Assembly (NCBI RefSeq): GCF_036046055.1
Contig: NZ_CP107939.1
Coordinates: 1,550,001 to 1,614,000 of the forward strand
Direction of reading: 5' to 3'
Source of the DNA: Nocardia sp. NBC_00403
Lineage (GTDB): Bacteria; Actinomycetota; Actinomycetes; Mycobacteriales; Mycobacteriaceae
Length of the DNA stretch: 64,000 bases
The position numbers and the translations under genes were made by a program. The stretch's first letter is position 1, and each line of letters opens with the position of its first letter. The notes beneath the pieces are model-generated. The model saw only the letters and a list, made by a program, of their open reading frames with translations. It searched no databases and was not told the DNA's origin. Below are positions 35,806-45,387 of this stretch, piece by piece.

Positions 35806-35880
<75 letters not shown>

Positions 35881-35939
35881 TTGTTGAACCTGAGGTAGCT
35901 TACAACAGCAAGGGTCTAGACGTTAAACCGGCAGGTCAA

Positions 35940-37583
35940 TCAGCCTTCGTGCGCGCGGACGCTGGAGAAGATCTGCATAGCGGTCGCGACGTCGACAGCC
36001 TTGGGCACACCGGTGTCGGCGGCGATCACCATGACGAAGCTGCCGTTCTCGGTCGGTGTTGCGAAGGTGTAGACCGAGTATTCGGTGGCGCAGCCCGGTT
36101 TGGCCTGGGGAATGGTTCCCTTTGTCTCGACGAACATGCCCTGCTGGCTGCCGTCGAGCGAGCTGAGCGGTTGGCCGCCGCTGGGCGTCGCCGGCGCGTC
36201 GTGGTAGGCCAGCTTCGCGGTCTTGGTACCGACTTCCGTTGCGGCACTTGCTGAATCGGGATCCTTGGAGCCGGTCAGGAACGAGACGGTGCGGGTGGAC
36301 CCTGGGCAGTAACTCTTGCCTTCGCTGGCGTACCCCTTGCCGACGACGGCATTCGGCGGTTCGCCGAACCCGCCGATGGTGCCCTCGGAGGCGACGGCCC
36401 AGTCGGCGGGCACGTCATAGGCCGCGCCGCGGTCCGGCGAGACGACCACCTGGTAGCCGGGCACGACCGGTGGTTCGTTGCGAGTGCCGGTCCCGGTCGG
36501 GGCCGGCTTGGCGCCGGTCGGCTTCGTCGCCGACGGCTGCGCGCCCGCCGTGGGCGTCAGCGCACTCACCATCGACGGTGACGTGTCCTGCGCGCGAGTG
36601 TCGTCCGACCCGCGATCGGCGACGACCACCGCGGCGATCGCACCACCGGCGACCACGATCGCCGCCGCTGCGGCAGCGAGCCACGCCTTGCCGTGACCGC
36701 CGCTCGGCCGGCCGTGCGGACCGTAGCCGGGCGGAAAGTGCTGGACCGGCGCACCGTAGGCCTGCGGGGCAGCACCGTACTGGTTCGCGGGGAACTGATC
36801 GAGCGGGGGAACCTCGCCGTACTGGGCGGGTTGTGCCGGTGCGGCGGGCTGCCATTGAAGAGTGGGTTCCGGCTGCGCTTGCGCTCCGGAGCTCGGTTGC
36901 CACTGCAGCGTTGGTTCCGGTTGCGGCGGCGCTGCGGGCTGCCATTGAAGGGTGGGTTCGGGTTGGGCCGATCCGGTCGAGCTCGGGGCCCATTGCGGGC
37001 TCTGCGGCGTCTGCTGGCCCGCGCTGGATCCCCACTGCTGGTTCTGCGCGCCGGGCGCGGGCTGCCACTGATAGGTCGGCTCGAGTTGGGCCGACCCGCT
37101 CGGAGTGGGAGTCCATTGCTGGTTCTGTGGTGTCTGTTCGCCCGCGCCAGGACCGAATTGCTGGTTCTGTGGTGTTTGCGCACCGGGCGCGGGCTGTCGT
37201 AGGAGGGTGGGTTCGAACTGCGCCGACCCGCCGGGAGCCCAGTGGGCCGGTGGCGTCGGCCCATCCGGGACGGGTTGCCATTGCCGGTCCGGCGGTGGCT
37301 GTTGGTCGCTGCCGGACCCCCACTGCTGATTCAGCTGCGGCTGCCCGCTGGGCTGCCACTGCAGCGTGGGGTCGGGTTGCGGCGGCGCTGCGGGCTGCCA
37401 TTGGAGTGTCGGCTCGGGGTGCGCCGCGCTGGGCGGGGGAGCCCACTGTTGGTTCGGCGGTGTCTGCCCACCGTCGTCCCCTTCGGGGCCGAATTGCCCT
37501 GGCCCATACGGCTGTTGCTGATGCGCCGCACCGGGCTGTCCCAGAACCGTCGGGTCATTGCGCCGGTCGTCGAATCCATTCAC
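35940..37583 (-). CDS. Repeat-rich, Pro/Gln-rich single-pass membrane protein
   Basis: A 547-residue protein. Residues to ~300 are low-complexity, Pro/Gln/Trp-rich and cytosolic, with seven copies of a unit close to EPTLQWQP and several NQQW units. One membrane helix follows (KAWLAAAAAAIVVAGGAIAAVVVA), then a Thr/Pro linker and an outside domain of ~180 residues with Cys in KSYCPGS and KPGCATEY that may pair. The last domain resembles secreted actinomycete proteins of unknown role. The GTG start with AGGGGA upstream is preferred over a TTG at 37607. Confidence 0.82.
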   Translation of the reverse strand: MNGFDDRRNDPTVLGQPGAAHQQQPYGPGQFGPEGDDGGQTPPNQQWAPPPSAAHPEPTLQWQPAAPPQPDPTLQWQPSGQPQLNQQWGSGSDQQPPPDRQWQPVPDGPTPPAHWAPGGSAQFEPTLLRQPAPGAQTPQNQQFGPGAGEQTPQNQQWTPTPSGSAQLEPTYQWQPAPGAQNQQWGSSAGQQTPQSPQWAPSSTGSAQPEPTLQWQPAAPPQPEPTLQWQPSSGAQAQPEPTLQWQPAAPAQPAQYGEVPPLDQFPANQYGAAPQAYGAPVQHFPPGYGPHGRPSGGHGKAWLAAAAAAIVVAGGAIAAVVVADRGSDDTRAQDTSPSMVSALTPTAGAQPSATKPTGAKPAPTGTGTRNEPPVVPGYQVVVSPDRGAAYDVPADWAVASEGTIGGFGEPPNAVVGKGYASEGKSYCPGSTRTVSFLTGSKDPDSASAATEVGTKTAKLAYHDAPATPSGGQPLSSLDGSQQGMFVETKGTIPQAKPGCATEYSVYTFATPTENGSFVMVIAADTGVPKAVDVATAMQIFSSVRAHEG

Positions 37584-37623
37584 CGCTGTCCCCTGCCTGA
37601 CATCCAAGTCTCGGCAAGCGACC

Positions 37624-38586
37624 CTAGCGGGCGATGGCCTCCGAGGCCGAAACGCCCTGCCCGCTATCGGTAAGCGGCCGCCTCGGTGGTGCGGCGACCA
37701 GTGTCACCAGTGTCGCCTCCGGCCGGCAGCAGAAGCGGTACGGCGCCCACGGTGAGGTGCCGAGCCCGGCGGAGACGTACAGCTGGGTGTGGTCGCCCCA
37801 CTTCGACGCGCCCTTCACCCGGGAGCGATCGATGCCGCAATTGGTCACCAGCGCACCGTATCCGGGCAGGCATAGCTGACCGCCGTGCGTGTGCCCGGCC
37901 ATCACCAGGTCGTAGCCATCCTCGGCGAAACGATCCAGCACCCGCGGCTCCGGCGAGTGGGTCAGACCGATGCTCAGCTGGGCCAGGGGATTCGGGGCGC
38001 CTGCGACGGTGTTGTAGCGGTCGCGCTGCAGATGCGGATCGTCGACACCCGCGGTGGCGATGCGGATGCCCGCCACCTCGACATCGCGGCGCACATGGGT
38101 CAGATCCAGCCAGCCACGTTCGGTGAACGCCGCGCGCAGGTCCTTCCACGGCAGCGGCGCGCCGTATACGCGGCGGTGGTCCTTCTTGAAGTACTTCATC
38201 GGGTTCTTGGGCACCGGCGCGAAGTAGTCATTGCTGCCGAAAACGAAAAGACCTGGGCGGGAAAGCAATCCGCCGAGGGCCTGGACCACCGCGGGCACCG
38301 ACTTCTGGTGCGACAGGTTGTCGCCGGTATTGACGACCAGGTCCGGCTCCAGCCGATCGAGCTCGCGCAGCCACTGCTGCTTGAGCTTCTGACCGGGCAT
38401 CATGTGCAGATCGCTGATGTGCAGCACCCGTAGGGATGCCGAACCCGGCTGCAGCACCGGCATGGTCGCCTCGCGCAGCACGAAGGCGTTTCGTTCGATC
38501 AACGAGGCGTAGCCGACACCGGCCACCGCGGCCCCGGCGGCTCCCAACGCGGTTCGTCGGATGGCGGAGGTCGAGATTACGGGCAT
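37624..38586 (-). CDS. Membrane-anchored metallophosphoesterase
   Basis: A 320-residue calcineurin-like phosphoesterase. Metal-site motifs in order: LHISDLHM, VNTGDNLSH, FGSNDYF, GLTHSPEP and AGHTHGGQL. An N-terminal hydrophobic stretch (RTALGAAGAAVAGVGYASL) suggests a membrane anchor. It corresponds in place to M. tuberculosis Rv3683, near ponA2, and is usually annotated as UDP-diacylglucosamine hydrolase-like or YkuE-like; the substrate is unknown. Divergent from the YqeY gene. Confidence 0.92.
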   Translation of the reverse strand: MPVISTSAIRRTALGAAGAAVAGVGYASLIERNAFVLREATMPVLQPGSASLRVLHISDLHMMPGQKLKQQWLRELDRLEPDLVVNTGDNLSHQKSVPAVVQALGGLLSRPGLFVFGSNDYFAPVPKNPMKYFKKDHRRVYGAPLPWKDLRAAFTERGWLDLTHVRRDVEVAGIRIATAGVDDPHLQRDRYNTVAGAPNPLAQLSIGLTHSPEPRVLDRFAEDGYDLVMAGHTHGGQLCLPGYGALVTNCGIDRSRVKGASKWGDHTQLYVSAGLGTSPWAPYRFCCRPEATLVTLVAAPPRRPLTDSGQGVSASEAIAR

Positions 38587-38719
38587 TTGCCCAGCATAGG
38601 TGACCCCGCTGAGGATCGCTGAGTGTGTTTACGCACAAGCGTCCGGATGCGGGGCCCGAAACCGGACCGCACGGCAAATGTAGTGGGCCGGACCCGAGCG
38701 AGCGGCTACCGTGTGGCAC

Positions 38720-39184
38720 ATGTCGGAACTCAAATCGCAGCTGCGTGCGGACATGACCGCCGCGATGAAAGCAAAGGACAAGCTGCGCCTCGCCACCTTG
38801 CGGATGCTGCTGGCCGCCGTCCAGAACGCCGAGGTCGCGGGCTCGGAGGCGCGCGAGCTGTCCGATGCCGAGGTCATTGCCGTGCTGCAGAAAGAGGCGA
38901 AGAAGCGCAGCGAGTCGGCCGAGGTCTACACCCAGGCGGGTCGCGGCGAGCTGGCCGCCAACGAACACGCCGAGGCGCGGATCATCGACGAGTACCTGCC
39001 GACCCAACTGTCCGACGCGGAGGTCGCGGATGTCGCCGACACCGCGATCGCGCAGGTTGCCGAGCAGCTGGGGGAACGGCCCGGCATGCGTCAGATGGGC
39101 CAGGTGATGAAGGCCGCGACCGCGATCGCCAAGGGCAAGGCCGACGGTTCGCGTCTCTCCGCCGCCGTCAAAGCACGCCTGTAG
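38720..39184 (+). CDS. GatB/YqeY domain protein
   Basis: A 154-residue protein of the YqeY family: LKSQLRADMTAAMKAKDKLRLATLRMLLAAVQ at the start and GMRQMGQVMKAATAIAKGKADGSRLSAAVK at the end. The domain resembles the tRNA-binding tail of GatB, but free-standing members have no proven function. A strong hairpin follows 15 bp after the stop. Confidence 0.92.
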   Translation: MSELKSQLRADMTAAMKAKDKLRLATLRMLLAAVQNAEVAGSEARELSDAEVIAVLQKEAKKRSESAEVYTQAGRGELAANEHAEARIIDEYLPTQLSDAEVADVADTAIAQVAEQLGERPGMRQMGQVMKAATAIAKGKADGSRLSAAVKARL

Positions 39185-39199
39185 CCATATCCTTCCGAA

Positions 39200-39241
39200 A
39201 ACACCGCCGACCCGGCGCGTTGCGTCCGGGTCGGCGGTGTT
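39200..39241. terminator. Bidirectional terminator between yqeY-like gene and ponA2
   Basis: A perfect 16-bp stem (39200-39215 and 39226-39241) with a 10-base loop, beginning AACACCGCC. It fills the gap between two converging genes and has A/T ends on both sides. Confidence 0.9.
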
Positions 39242-39244
39242 CTG

Positions 39245-41614
39245 CTATCTCGGGAAGCCGGGGATCGGGATCGGAATCGGGATGGGTGGCAACCGCGGTG
39301 GCGGCGGCAGCCCGGGGACGCCCGGCGGCGGCCCCGGTGGTGGTGCGGCCCGCTCGGTGCCGTCACTGATGTAGATGGTGATCACCGAGCCGGGAATCGC
39401 CGAACCGTTCGGTGCGGTACCCATTACGGTGCCCTTGGGCTGCGATCCGACTCCGTTCACCGGCGAAACCTGGAAGCCCGCCGCCACCAGCTTCGCGGTC
39501 GCCTCGCCCTGCGACATGTTTGCGACATCGGGGACCTGCGCGCCGTTCGACCCGCGGACGTACTTGTCGTCCAGGGGCGGCAGCGCCGGCGGCGGGAAGT
39601 TCTGCACTACCGGCCTGATCGCGTTGAACCAGGTGCGCGCCGGTTCGTTACCACCGAACAGGTTGCCGTCGCCGCAGCCGCGCAGCGGGAACGAGCAGAT
39701 CTCGCCGGGTGTCGGGCTGTCGCCGTAGACGTAGGCCGCCGCGGCGAGGGAGTTGGTGAAGCCGACGAAGGCCGAGGACCGGTGGCTTTCGGTGGTTCCC
39801 GTCTTGGCGGACAGCGGGAGCTTCCAGCCGGTCGACTGGGCCGCGGCTGCCGCGGTGCCGCTGATGTCGTCCTTGCTCATGGCGTTGGCGAGGGTGTTGG
39901 CCAGGCCGGGCTCGACGACCTGCTCGCAGGCCTGCTGGGTCAGCGGCACCACCTTGCCGGAGCGGTCGATCACTTCCTTGATCGGCGAGGCGGGGCACCA
40001 CCGGCCGCCGGAGCCGAGCGTCGCGGCGACGTTCGACAGCTCCAGCGGGTTGATCGCGACCGGGCCGAGGGTGAACGAGCCGAGGTTCTGGTCCTTGATC
40101 ATGTCCGCGAGGCTCTGGTTGCCGTGCCCGGAGCTGCCCGGTTCGGTGTAGGAGCGCATGCCGAGCCGCACCGCCATATCGACGGTCGGGGTGACGCCGA
40201 CGGCCTGGATCAGCTTGACGAAGGCGGTGTTCGGCGAGGTGGCCAGCGCCTCGGTCACCGACATCGGCGACTTGTACCGGCCCGCGTTTTCGACGCAGTA
40301 GGTGGCGGCCGGGCAGCCGCGCGCGCCACCGTTACCCATGCCTCGTGCCTCGAACCGGCCCGGCACGTCGAGCTGGGCGTCGATGCCGAGGCCCTTCTCC
40401 ATGGCCGCGGCGGTGGTGAAGAGCTTGAAAATCGAGCCCGCGCCGTCACCGACCATCGAATACGGCTGCGGCTGCACGGTTTCGTTGGCGTCCCGGTTCA
40501 GGCCGTAGGTGCGACTGCTGGCCATCGCCAGCAGCGGATGCGAATCCTGGCCGGGCCCGACCACCGACATGACCTGGGCGATGTCGTCGAGGTTCGGGTT
40601 GGCGGCCTCGGACACCGACCGCTTCACCGAGTCCTGCAATGCGGGATCGAGGGTGGTTTTGATCAGGTAGCCGCCCTTATCGATCTGCTCGCGGCTGATG
40701 CCCGCGTTGGCCAGATACTGCAGCGCGTAGTCGCAGAAGAAGCCGCGATCGTTGGCCGCGATGCAGCCGCGCGGCAGGCCCATGGGCTCCGGCTGCACAC
40801 CGAGAGGTTCTTCTTTGGCTTTGCGGAATTCGTCGGCGCGACTGGGGATGTTCTGGATCATCGTGTCCAGCACGGTGTTGCGCCGAGCGGTCACGCCGTC
40901 GGGATTGGTGTAGGGGTTCAGCTTCGAGCTGCTCTGCACCATGCCTGCGAGCATCGCTGACTGCGGCACGTTCAGGTCGGCGGCGTCGATGCCGAAATAG
41001 GTGTGCGCCGCGTCCTGGATGCCGTAGGAGGCGTTACCGAACGGGACCAGGTTCAGATACCTGGTGAGGATCTCGTCCTTGGTCAGCTCCGAGTCGAGAG
41101 TGAGCGCCATCCGGATCTCGCGAATCTTGCGCGCGGGAGAGGTCTCGATAGCGGCGCGGCGCTCGGCGTCTGTCTTGGCGACGACGAGCAGCTGGAAGTT
41201 CTTCACGTACTGCTGGTCGAGCGTCGACGCGCCCTGCTGGACCTCGCCGCTGGTCGTATTGGTGAGGAAGGCGCGCATCGTGCCCTGCCAGTCCACCCCC
41301 GCATGCTCGGCGAAGCGCCGGTCCTCGATGGAGACGATCGCCAACTTCATGTTGTTGGAGATCTTGTCGCTGGGAACCTCGAAGCGGCGCTGCTCGTAGA
41401 GCCAGGCGATCGGTGCTCCGTTCGCGTCGACCATGGTGGAGACGGCGGGGGCGGTGCCCTCGACCAACTCCGCTGACACGTTGTCGACTGCGTCGGCGGC
41501 ACGGTTGGACACGAACCCGAAGCCGCCTGCGAGGGGGAACAGCATCCCTGCAATGAGCACCGCGGCCAGCGCGCAGCTGCCGGCCAGCCTCGCGAGCGTT
41601 TGTGTGATCGGCAC
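39245..41614 (-). CDS. ponA2: Bifunctional class A penicillin-binding protein with PASTA domain
   Basis: A 789-residue membrane-anchored peptidoglycan synthase. The glycosyltransferase has catalytic Glu E97 in SIEDRRFAEH and QGASTLDQQYVKN; the transpeptidase has S394-I-F-K397, S460-P-N462 and K604-T-G606. One PASTA domain (about 680-745) and a Pro-rich tail (GPPPGVPGLPPPPRLPP) follow. It polymerises and cross-links glycan strands. The position beside whiB4 matches M. tuberculosis PonA2 (Rv3682). The catalytic region is outside the membrane after a single N-terminal helix. Confidence 0.95.
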   Translation of the reverse strand: MPITQTLARLAGSCALAAVLIAGMLFPLAGGFGFVSNRAADAVDNVSAELVEGTAPAVSTMVDANGAPIAWLYEQRRFEVPSDKISNNMKLAIVSIEDRRFAEHAGVDWQGTMRAFLTNTTSGEVQQGASTLDQQYVKNFQLLVVAKTDAERRAAIETSPARKIREIRMALTLDSELTKDEILTRYLNLVPFGNASYGIQDAAHTYFGIDAADLNVPQSAMLAGMVQSSSKLNPYTNPDGVTARRNTVLDTMIQNIPSRADEFRKAKEEPLGVQPEPMGLPRGCIAANDRGFFCDYALQYLANAGISREQIDKGGYLIKTTLDPALQDSVKRSVSEAANPNLDDIAQVMSVVGPGQDSHPLLAMASSRTYGLNRDANETVQPQPYSMVGDGAGSIFKLFTTAAAMEKGLGIDAQLDVPGRFEARGMGNGGARGCPAATYCVENAGRYKSPMSVTEALATSPNTAFVKLIQAVGVTPTVDMAVRLGMRSYTEPGSSGHGNQSLADMIKDQNLGSFTLGPVAINPLELSNVAATLGSGGRWCPASPIKEVIDRSGKVVPLTQQACEQVVEPGLANTLANAMSKDDISGTAAAAAQSTGWKLPLSAKTGTTESHRSSAFVGFTNSLAAAAYVYGDSPTPGEICSFPLRGCGDGNLFGGNEPARTWFNAIRPVVQNFPPPALPPLDDKYVRGSNGAQVPDVANMSQGEATAKLVAAGFQVSPVNGVGSQPKGTVMGTAPNGSAIPGSVITIYISDGTERAAPPPGPPPGVPGLPPPPRLPPIPIPIPIPGFPR

Positions 41615-41958
41615 GATCCTCAGCCTACGGGGTGGTGTTCTGACCGGATCTTGCGGTTCGCGAGGCCGTACGGGCGTGTCGTCAGAAGGGTTTCGGCGTG
41701 TCGCAAGTGGGCCAACTGCGTGTCGAGTCGACCGCCCGGTTCTCTATCACGTTTGGAGGGACGGACGTACCAAAAAGTCTCAGAACGGTCTTGCGCTCGG
41801 GGCATACCTTTACCTAGATTGAGAACCCAGTGTGATAGAGCTAACACTCAAATGTGGAATGTGGTGCAGTTCGCAGCGGGGATTGGGTTGCTGCGAGGCT
41901 GACACGCGATTCTGGAGCGCCGTTCAACCGGTGTTCGGACTGCAAAGGGGCACACCAA
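41615..41958. other. Divergent promoter region of ponA2 and whiB4
   Basis: A 344-bp gap. It has an AT-richer part at 41770-41870, which includes a Crp-like dyad (listed separately). I cannot place -10/-35 elements with confidence. Confidence 0.5.
41829..41848. promoter_or_regulatory. Crp-like dyad upstream of whiB4
   Basis: AGTGTGATAGAGCTAACACT has perfect 5-bp arms (AGTGT/ACACT) and carries TGTGA and TAACA half-sites, close to the mycobacterial Crp consensus TGTGA-N6-TCACA. It lies 111 bp before the whiB4 start. crp itself is in this window. Confidence 0.45.
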
Positions 41959-42282
41959 ATGCACATGACAACCCCCATCGCTCGATTGGACGTAGAGCAG
42001 GCCGAAGCGAGGATCGCCTGGGTGGCCCAGGCGCGATGCAAGGAAGTAGATCCCGATCAACTGTTCGTCCGTGGCGCTGCCCAGCGCAAAGCTGCGACTA
42101 TCTGCAGGCACTGCCCGGTGCTGATGCAGTGTGGGGCCGACGCACTCGACAATCGAGTCGAGTTCGGTGTGTGGGGAGGAATGACCGAGCGGCAGCGGCG
42201 TGCGCTGCTCAAGCAACACCCTGAGGTGACTTCCTGGTCGGACTTCTTCCAGGCGCAGCGTCAGCATCAGGTCGCGATCTAG
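41959..42282 (+). CDS. whiB4: WhiB-family iron-sulfur regulator, WhiB4-like
   Basis: A 107-residue WhiB protein. Four Cys ligate the [4Fe-4S] cluster: C27, C49, C52 and C58 (ARCKEVDP and ICRHCPVLMQC), followed by GVWGG (70-74) and TERQRRALLK. The position between ponA2 and two Get3-like ATPase genes is that of WhiB4 (Rv3681c), a redox sensor that controls antioxidant genes. AAAGGGG lies 8 bases before the ATG; ATG 41965 is an alternative. A hairpin ends the gene. Confidence 0.93.
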   Translation: MHMTTPIARLDVEQAEARIAWVAQARCKEVDPDQLFVRGAAQRKAATICRHCPVLMQCGADALDNRVEFGVWGGMTERQRRALLKQHPEVTSWSDFFQAQRQHQVAI

Positions 42283-42299
42283 TCCCTAGCCGAAACACC

Positions 42300-42325
42300 A
42301 CCGAGCCCGTGAAAGCGGGCTCGGT
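42300..42325. terminator. Hairpin after whiB4
   Basis: ACCGAGCCCG and CGGGCTCGGT form a perfect 10-bp stem with loop TGAAAG in the 62-bp gap between whiB4 and the converging ATPase gene, so it can serve both. Confidence 0.85.
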
Positions 42326-42344
42326 CGGCGTTGAGCGGCCTATA

Positions 42345-43499
42345 TCAATCAGATATCACGACCGGCTCGGGAGCGGGGGTCCCGGTGAGCTGATCTCCGA
42401 CCGCTTGCAGCGCTTCCAGATCGGAAACTTCGAACGGCAGCGCCGTCACCGAGACGATCGGAACCCGCGGATGCGCGCCCGTGAAACGGTGCAGCAGATG
42501 CAGTTCGCGCTTCGCGGTGGCAACCCGCTGAGCATGGATGCGCAGCACCGACGAGGTGATCGGGTCGGTCTCGGCCAATTGGTCGGCGGCGGTCAGCGCG
42601 TGATCGGCCGACAGCGTGCTCAGCACCGGATGCGTCCGGTTCAGCACCAGACCGGCCAACGGCATGCGTTCGGTCGAGAGCCGGTCGACGAAGAACGAAG
42701 CCTCGCGCAGCGCATCGGGCTCGGCGGCCGCGACCACCAGGAAGTGCGTGCCCGGCTTGGACAACATCGCGTAGGTCCGGTCGGCGCGATCCTGGAATCC
42801 GCCGAACAGCGATTCCAGTGACTGCAGGAAATTCGACGCGTCCTTGAGCATCTGGCCGCCGACGATGGTGGACACACCGCGCACCGCCAGGCTCATCGCG
42901 CCGGTCACCAGTCGGGTGACGCCGCGGCCAGGGGCCATGATGACCCGGATCATCCTGCCGTTGAGGAAGTTTCCGAGCCGCTTGGGCGCGTCGAGGAAGT
43001 CGAGGGCGTTGCGCGACGGTGGTGTGTCGACCACGATCAGGTCCCACTCCTTGCGCCCCGCCAACTGCCCGAGCTTCTCCATCGCCATGTATTCCTGCGT
43101 GCCGCCGAAGGAGGAGGCGACCGTTTGGTAGAAGGGATTGGCGAAGATCTGCTCGGCTTTGTCCGGGCTGGTGTGCTCGAGCACCATGTCGTCGAAGGTG
43201 CGGCGCATATTGAGCATCATCGCGTGCAGTTCGCCCTTGGCATCGGGGCCCAGCGGCACCCGCTGCGGGGCGTTGTCCAGATCGGCGACGCCGAGTGATT
43301 GGGCCAGTCGGCGGGCCGGGTCGATGGTCAACACCACAACCTTGCGGCCCAGCTCGGCCGCGCGCAGCGCGATCGCCGCCGCGGTGGTGGTCTTGCCGAC
43401 GCCTCCGGAACCGCAGCAGACGACGACCCGAGCGGTCCGGTCTGCAATTATTTTCGAAATATCCAGTGGCACAGCCACATTCGAGCTCGGCGTGCTCAT
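42345..43499 (-). CDS. ArsA/Get3-like ATPase (Rv3680 type)
   Basis: A 384-residue P-loop ATPase: Walker [15 protein letters not shown], switch [16 protein letters not shown] and Walker [16 protein letters not shown]. It belongs to the two-gene ArsA/Get3-like pair next to whiB4 in mycobacteria (Rv3679-Rv3680). The pair probably works as a heteromer; proposed roles range from anion export to client-protein handling. It starts inside the stop of the upstream ATPase gene (ATGA overlap). Confidence 0.9.
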   Translation of the reverse strand: MSTPSSNVAVPLDISKIIADRTARVVVCCGSGGVGKTTTAAAIALRAAELGRKVVVLTIDPARRLAQSLGVADLDNAPQRVPLGPDAKGELHAMMLNMRRTFDDMVLEHTSPDKAEQIFANPFYQTVASSFGGTQEYMAMEKLGQLAGRKEWDLIVVDTPPSRNALDFLDAPKRLGNFLNGRMIRVIMAPGRGVTRLVTGAMSLAVRGVSTIVGGQMLKDASNFLQSLESLFGGFQDRADRTYAMLSKPGTHFLVVAAAEPDALREASFFVDRLSTERMPLAGLVLNRTHPVLSTLSADHALTAADQLAETDPITSSVLRIHAQRVATAKRELHLLHRFTGAHPRVPIVSVTALPFEVSDLEALQAVGDQLTGTPAPEPVVISD

Positions 43500-44533
43500 C
43501 GGACTCCCTGCGCGCTCAGATGTTCGGCCAATTCGTACAGGCCGCCGAGGTCGATACCGTCCGCGAGGGCCGGCAGATACAGGCGCGACACCTCGACCTT
43601 GGCGAGTTCGGCAGCGCTGTCGTCCTGCGCCTGCAGAGTGGCCGAATGCTCGACGGTTTCGGTGATCAGACCCTGGAAGTCCTGGTCGGACAATGAGATA
43701 CCGGCCTTGGCGAGTGCGGCCCCGATGGCGTCGCCGTCGATATCACCCTGCGCGGCTTTGCCGCGCACCTCGGTGGGTAGTAGACCTTTGCTCGCCCGGT
43801 TCACGATCACCGCGCCGATCCGCAGATCGGCGGCGGTGAGCTCGGCGATCGCGTCGGCGGTCTCCTGCACCGGCAGTGCTTCGAGCAGGGTGACCAGGTG
43901 AATCATCGTCTGATCGGAGTGCAGCAGCTTCGAAACACCCTCGGACTGCGAGGCGATCGGCCCGCCCTTGGCCACCTCGGCCATGGCCTGGGTGACATCG
44001 AGGAAGCTGGCGATCCGGCCGGTCGGCGGTGCGTCCACCACGATTTCGTCGTAGGCGAGCCGGCCCGCCTTGTCCTTGCGGACCACGCACTCCTTGATCT
44101 TGCCGGTCAGGATGACGTCACGCAGACCGGGTGCGATCGTGGTGACGAACTCGATGGCGCCCATGCGGCGCATCGCCCGTCCGGCGAAGCCGAGGTTGTA
44201 GAACATATCCAGGTACTCGAGGAAGGCATGCTCGATATCGAGTGCGAGCGCGACCACCTCGCCGCCGCCGTCGGCGGTGGCAATCCTGGTTTCGGTCGGC
44301 GGCAACGGGGGCAGATCGAACAGCTGGGCAATGGACTGCCTGCTCTCCACCTCGACAAGCAGTACCCGCCGCCCACCCGCGGCGAGGGCCAGCGCGAGTG
44401 CCGCGGCGACCGTGGACTTCCCGGTTCCCCCTTTTCCCGACACGTAGTGCAAGCGGGCTTTTTCCGCGCGCGCCGGCCAACCCGTTTCTAGCCCCGGCTC
44501 CGCCGAAATAGGCACTGCTGTTGGTACTCCCAC
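43496..44533 (-). CDS. ArsA/Get3-like ATPase (Rv3679 type)
   Basis: A 345-residue partner of the preceding ATPase. Walker A is [37 protein letters not shown] follows, then the Walker B region [17 protein letters not shown]. The KGGTGKS form is the deviant Walker A of the SIMIBI class. The GTG start ([13 protein letters not shown]) gives the family length; the longer open frame to 44842 has no coding character. Its stop overlaps the next gene's ATG by 4 bp. Confidence 0.9.
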   Translation of the reverse strand: MGVPTAVPISAEPGLETGWPARAEKARLHYVSGKGGTGKSTVAAALALALAAGGRRVLLVEVESRQSIAQLFDLPPLPPTETRIATADGGGEVVALALDIEHAFLEYLDMFYNLGFAGRAMRRMGAIEFVTTIAPGLRDVILTGKIKECVVRKDKAGRLAYDEIVVDAPPTGRIASFLDVTQAMAEVAKGGPIASQSEGVSKLLHSDQTMIHLVTLLEALPVQETADAIAELTAADLRIGAVIVNRASKGLLPTEVRGKAAQGDIDGDAIGAALAKAGISLSDQDFQGLITETVEHSATLQAQDDSAAELAKVEVSRLYLPALADGIDLGGLYELAEHLSAQGVR

Positions 44534-44698
44534 GATCGCGAGCCTATAACCCGCTCTGAGATCGCGCCCGAGGGATAGGGTTACTGGCCGGTTTGACGCC
44601 CGTTCTGTACCAGACAGTGGGGCGGCGCGGTCTGCGAGGCTGGTGCAGACACCGTGCCGCGGGCGCGGCGAATCCCGCGCATCTATACGCTCACCGCT

Positions 44699-44869
44699 AT
44701 GAGTGATGCGAGTGATGTGACCGTGTGGGAGTACGCAACCGTTCCGCTTTTGACGCACGCGACCAAGCAGATCCTCGACCAGTGGGGTGAAACGGGCTGG
44801 GAGCTTGTCACCGTGCTGCCCGGCCCGACCGGCGAGCAGCACGTCGCCTACCTCAAGCGCCCGAAGTAG
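44699..44869 (+). CDS. DUF4177 small protein
   Basis: A 56-residue protein (MSDASDVTVWEYATVPLL, ILDQWGETGWELVTVLPG, VAYLKRPK) with the DUF4177 pattern of a Trp-Glu core. The mycobacterial equivalent in this place is Rv3678A. Unknown role. It is 16 bp before the RidA gene. Confidence 0.85.
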   Translation: MSDASDVTVWEYATVPLLTHATKQILDQWGETGWELVTVLPGPTGEQHVAYLKRPK

Positions 44870-44885
44870 AGAAGGGACCAGACCA

Positions 44886-45344
44886 GTGACCCAGTGGGAG
44901 AAGAACCTCGCCCGACTCGGACTGACCCTGCCCCCGGTGGCGGCGCCGGTTGCGGCCTATATCCCGGCGATCCGCACCGGTTCGCTCGTCTACACCTCGG
45001 GTCAGCTGCCGTTCGTCGACGGGAAACTGTCGATAACCGGCAAGGTCGGCGCTGAGGTTTCGGTCGAGGATGCCAAGGCTGCCGCGCAGCAGTGTGCACT
45101 GAACGCACTCGCGGCGGTGCACGACCTGGTCGGTTTGGACGCGGTAGTGCGGGTGGTCAAGGTAGTCGGATTCGTGGCCTCCGCGCCCGGATTCGGGGGC
45201 CAGCCTGCGGTGATCAACGGCGCATCGGAGCTTTTCGGCGAGGTGTTCGGTGACGCGGGCGTGCACGCACGTTCTGCCGTGGGCGTGTCCGATCTGCCCA
45301 TGGACACCCCGGTCGAGGTCGAGATAATCGTCGAGGTGCGTTAA
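44886..45344 (+). CDS. RidA family protein
   Basis: A 152-residue RidA/YjgF-fold protein (GSLVYTSGQLPFVDGKL, VVKVVGFVASAPGFG, HARSAVGVSDLPMDTPVEVEIIVEV). Archetypal RidA deaminates reactive enamines and imines and has an Arg near position 105 of the RARxxV type; here the equivalent is HARSAVGV, which keeps that Arg. GTG start with AGAAGGGA 8 bases before it. In the same block as DUF4177 and MBL genes, as in mycobacteria. Confidence 0.92.
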   Translation: MTQWEKNLARLGLTLPPVAAPVAAYIPAIRTGSLVYTSGQLPFVDGKLSITGKVGAEVSVEDAKAAAQQCALNALAAVHDLVGLDAVVRVVKVVGFVASAPGFGGQPAVINGASELFGEVFGDAGVHARSAVGVSDLPMDTPVEVEIIVEVR

Positions 45345-45387
45345 ACAGGTTCTCGGAACACCAATTTCGATCGACTGGGGTAATCCG

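Noticed and set aside
36239..37600. A 453-codon plus-strand frame and its neighbours
   Set aside because: Antisense to the EPTLQWQP-repeat protein; Arg/Pro/Ser-rich without any domain.
43496..44842. Longer start for the Rv3679-type ATPase
   Set aside because: The extra ~103 residues lie before the family's usual start and look non-coding.
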